This document shows positions 63,598 to 64,000 of a DNA stretch of 64,000 nucleotides, piece after piece. Each line of letters begins with the position of its first letter. The stretch's first letter is position 1. Origin of the DNA: Dyadobacter bucti (GTDB lineage Bacteria > Bacteroidota > Bacteroidia > Cytophagales > Spirosomataceae); contig NZ_SWFP01000003.1 of NCBI RefSeq assembly GCF_005869225.1, forward strand, positions 248,001 through 312,000. Reading direction: 5' to 3'. Both the position numbers and the translations under genes were made by a program. A model generated the notes under the pieces. That model made no database searches and was not told the DNA's origin. It was given only the letters and a program-made list of their open reading frames with translations.

Positions 63598-64000
63598 ATG
63601 CCATTGGACGAACGTTTCAAAGGGGTGGGAGCTGCGCTGATCACACCTTTTGATGAACAGAATGAAATTGATTACCCCGGATTAAAAAGATTGATTGATC
63701 TGGTAACGGAAGGAGGGACCGATTACCTTGTGGTACAGGGTACAACCGGCGAGTCGCCAACTGTTAATTCAAAGGAGAAACGTGAGATTCTGGCATTTAC
63801 AATCAAGAACAATCCCAAATCGCTGCCCATTGTCTATGGAATCGGCGGAAACAATACAAAGTCGGTTATAGATACAATCAAGGAAACGGATTTTAATGGC
63901 GTTGATGCCATACTTTCTGTTTGTCCTTATTATAATAAACCTACTCAGGAAGGGATCATATCACATTTTACGGCTATTGCTGACGCTTCTCCTGTTCCGG
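63598..64000 (+). CDS. dapA: 4-hydroxy-tetrahydrodipicolinate synthase, 3' end cut off by the window
   Basis: The first 134 codons of a TIM-barrel aldolase that condenses pyruvate with aspartate semialdehyde in lysine and diaminopimelate synthesis. From ATG 63598 the frame reads MPLDERFKGVGAALITPFDE, then GTTGESPTV (pyruvate-site loop) and CPYYNKPTQEGI with the catalytic Tyr; the Schiff-base Lys lies beyond the edge. An AGGA-like sequence (AAGGAAATA) precedes the ATG. The frame is open to the end of the window. Confidence 0.95.
   Translation, partial: MPLDERFKGVGAALITPFDEQNEIDYPGLKRLIDLVTEGGTDYLVVQGTTGESPTVNSKEKREILAFTIKNNPKSLPIVYGIGGNNTKSVIDTIKETDFNGVDAILSVCPYYNKPTQEGIISHFTAIADASPVP

Noticed and set aside
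1..64000. tRNA, rRNA, CRISPR array, intact IS or prophage
   Set aside because: I looked through the intergenic regions and saw no cloverleaf-type, repeat-spacer or transposase/integrase pattern; without a tool a small RNA could be missed.

Overview
The window is from a member of the Bacteroidota, most likely the order Cytophagales (Dyadobacter/Spirosomaceae-like). The evidence is two SusC/SusD pairs, a DUF5103 type IX secretion plug protein, PorT-like and OmpA/PD40 outer-membrane proteins, a DUF3276 (PUR-like) protein, promoters of the Bacteroidota TTTG / TAnnTTTG type, and almost no Shine-Dalgarno sequences. The genus is inferred from gene content, not from a search. I found no rRNA, tRNA, CRISPR array, integrase or complete insertion sequence.

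Layout. 1-14.7 kb is mostly housekeeping: the 3' part of a circularly permuted ATP-grasp gene, an esterase-fold protein without its nucleophilic serine, pheS, a stand-alone LytTR regulator with a repeat-rich promoter, an outer-membrane barrel, radA, rlpA-DUF58, DUF3276, ychF, the DUF5103 plug gene, a decayed Uma2 nuclease gene, an ABC-F ATPase and a siroheme-synthase N-domain gene. 15-26.8 kb holds two SusCD systems that face each other across a strong two-way terminator. The first also encodes an HExxH zinc-metallohydrolase lipoprotein and a DUF4302 lipoprotein.

27-37.4 kb is a surface-polysaccharide cluster (glycosyltransferases, sugar methyltransferases, an FkbM methyltransferase, a Wzx-type flippase, a UDP-GlcNAc 2-epimerase and a FemAB/GNAT-like transferase) interrupted by an ORF6N gene. 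37.7-43.5 kb returns to general functions: a NarL-type response regulator, an SpoU methyltransferase, a lysine-rich histone-H1-like protein, PgeF, rhodanese, an RhlE-type helicase and a CPA1 antiporter.

43.5-57 kb is a second glycan cluster, all on the minus strand and tightly packed. It starts with a GT39-type transferase and a transketolase N-half. Next come a fused NDP-sugar epimerase/polyprenyl-phosphate glycosyltransferase, a dead HigA-like antitoxin gene and the transketolase C-half. It ends with a GT-C-like membrane protein, an acyltransferase, a GT2, an 894-residue anchored protein and an AlgJ/AlgX-like SGNH protein. Read together, it could make a modified (perhaps branched) sugar, load it on a lipid carrier and transfer it outside the inner membrane. 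This is the most interesting unit of the window. 57-64 kb carries an OmpA/PD40 protein, a DUF4038 glycoside-hydrolase-like protein, rpe, ligA and the 5' part of dapA.
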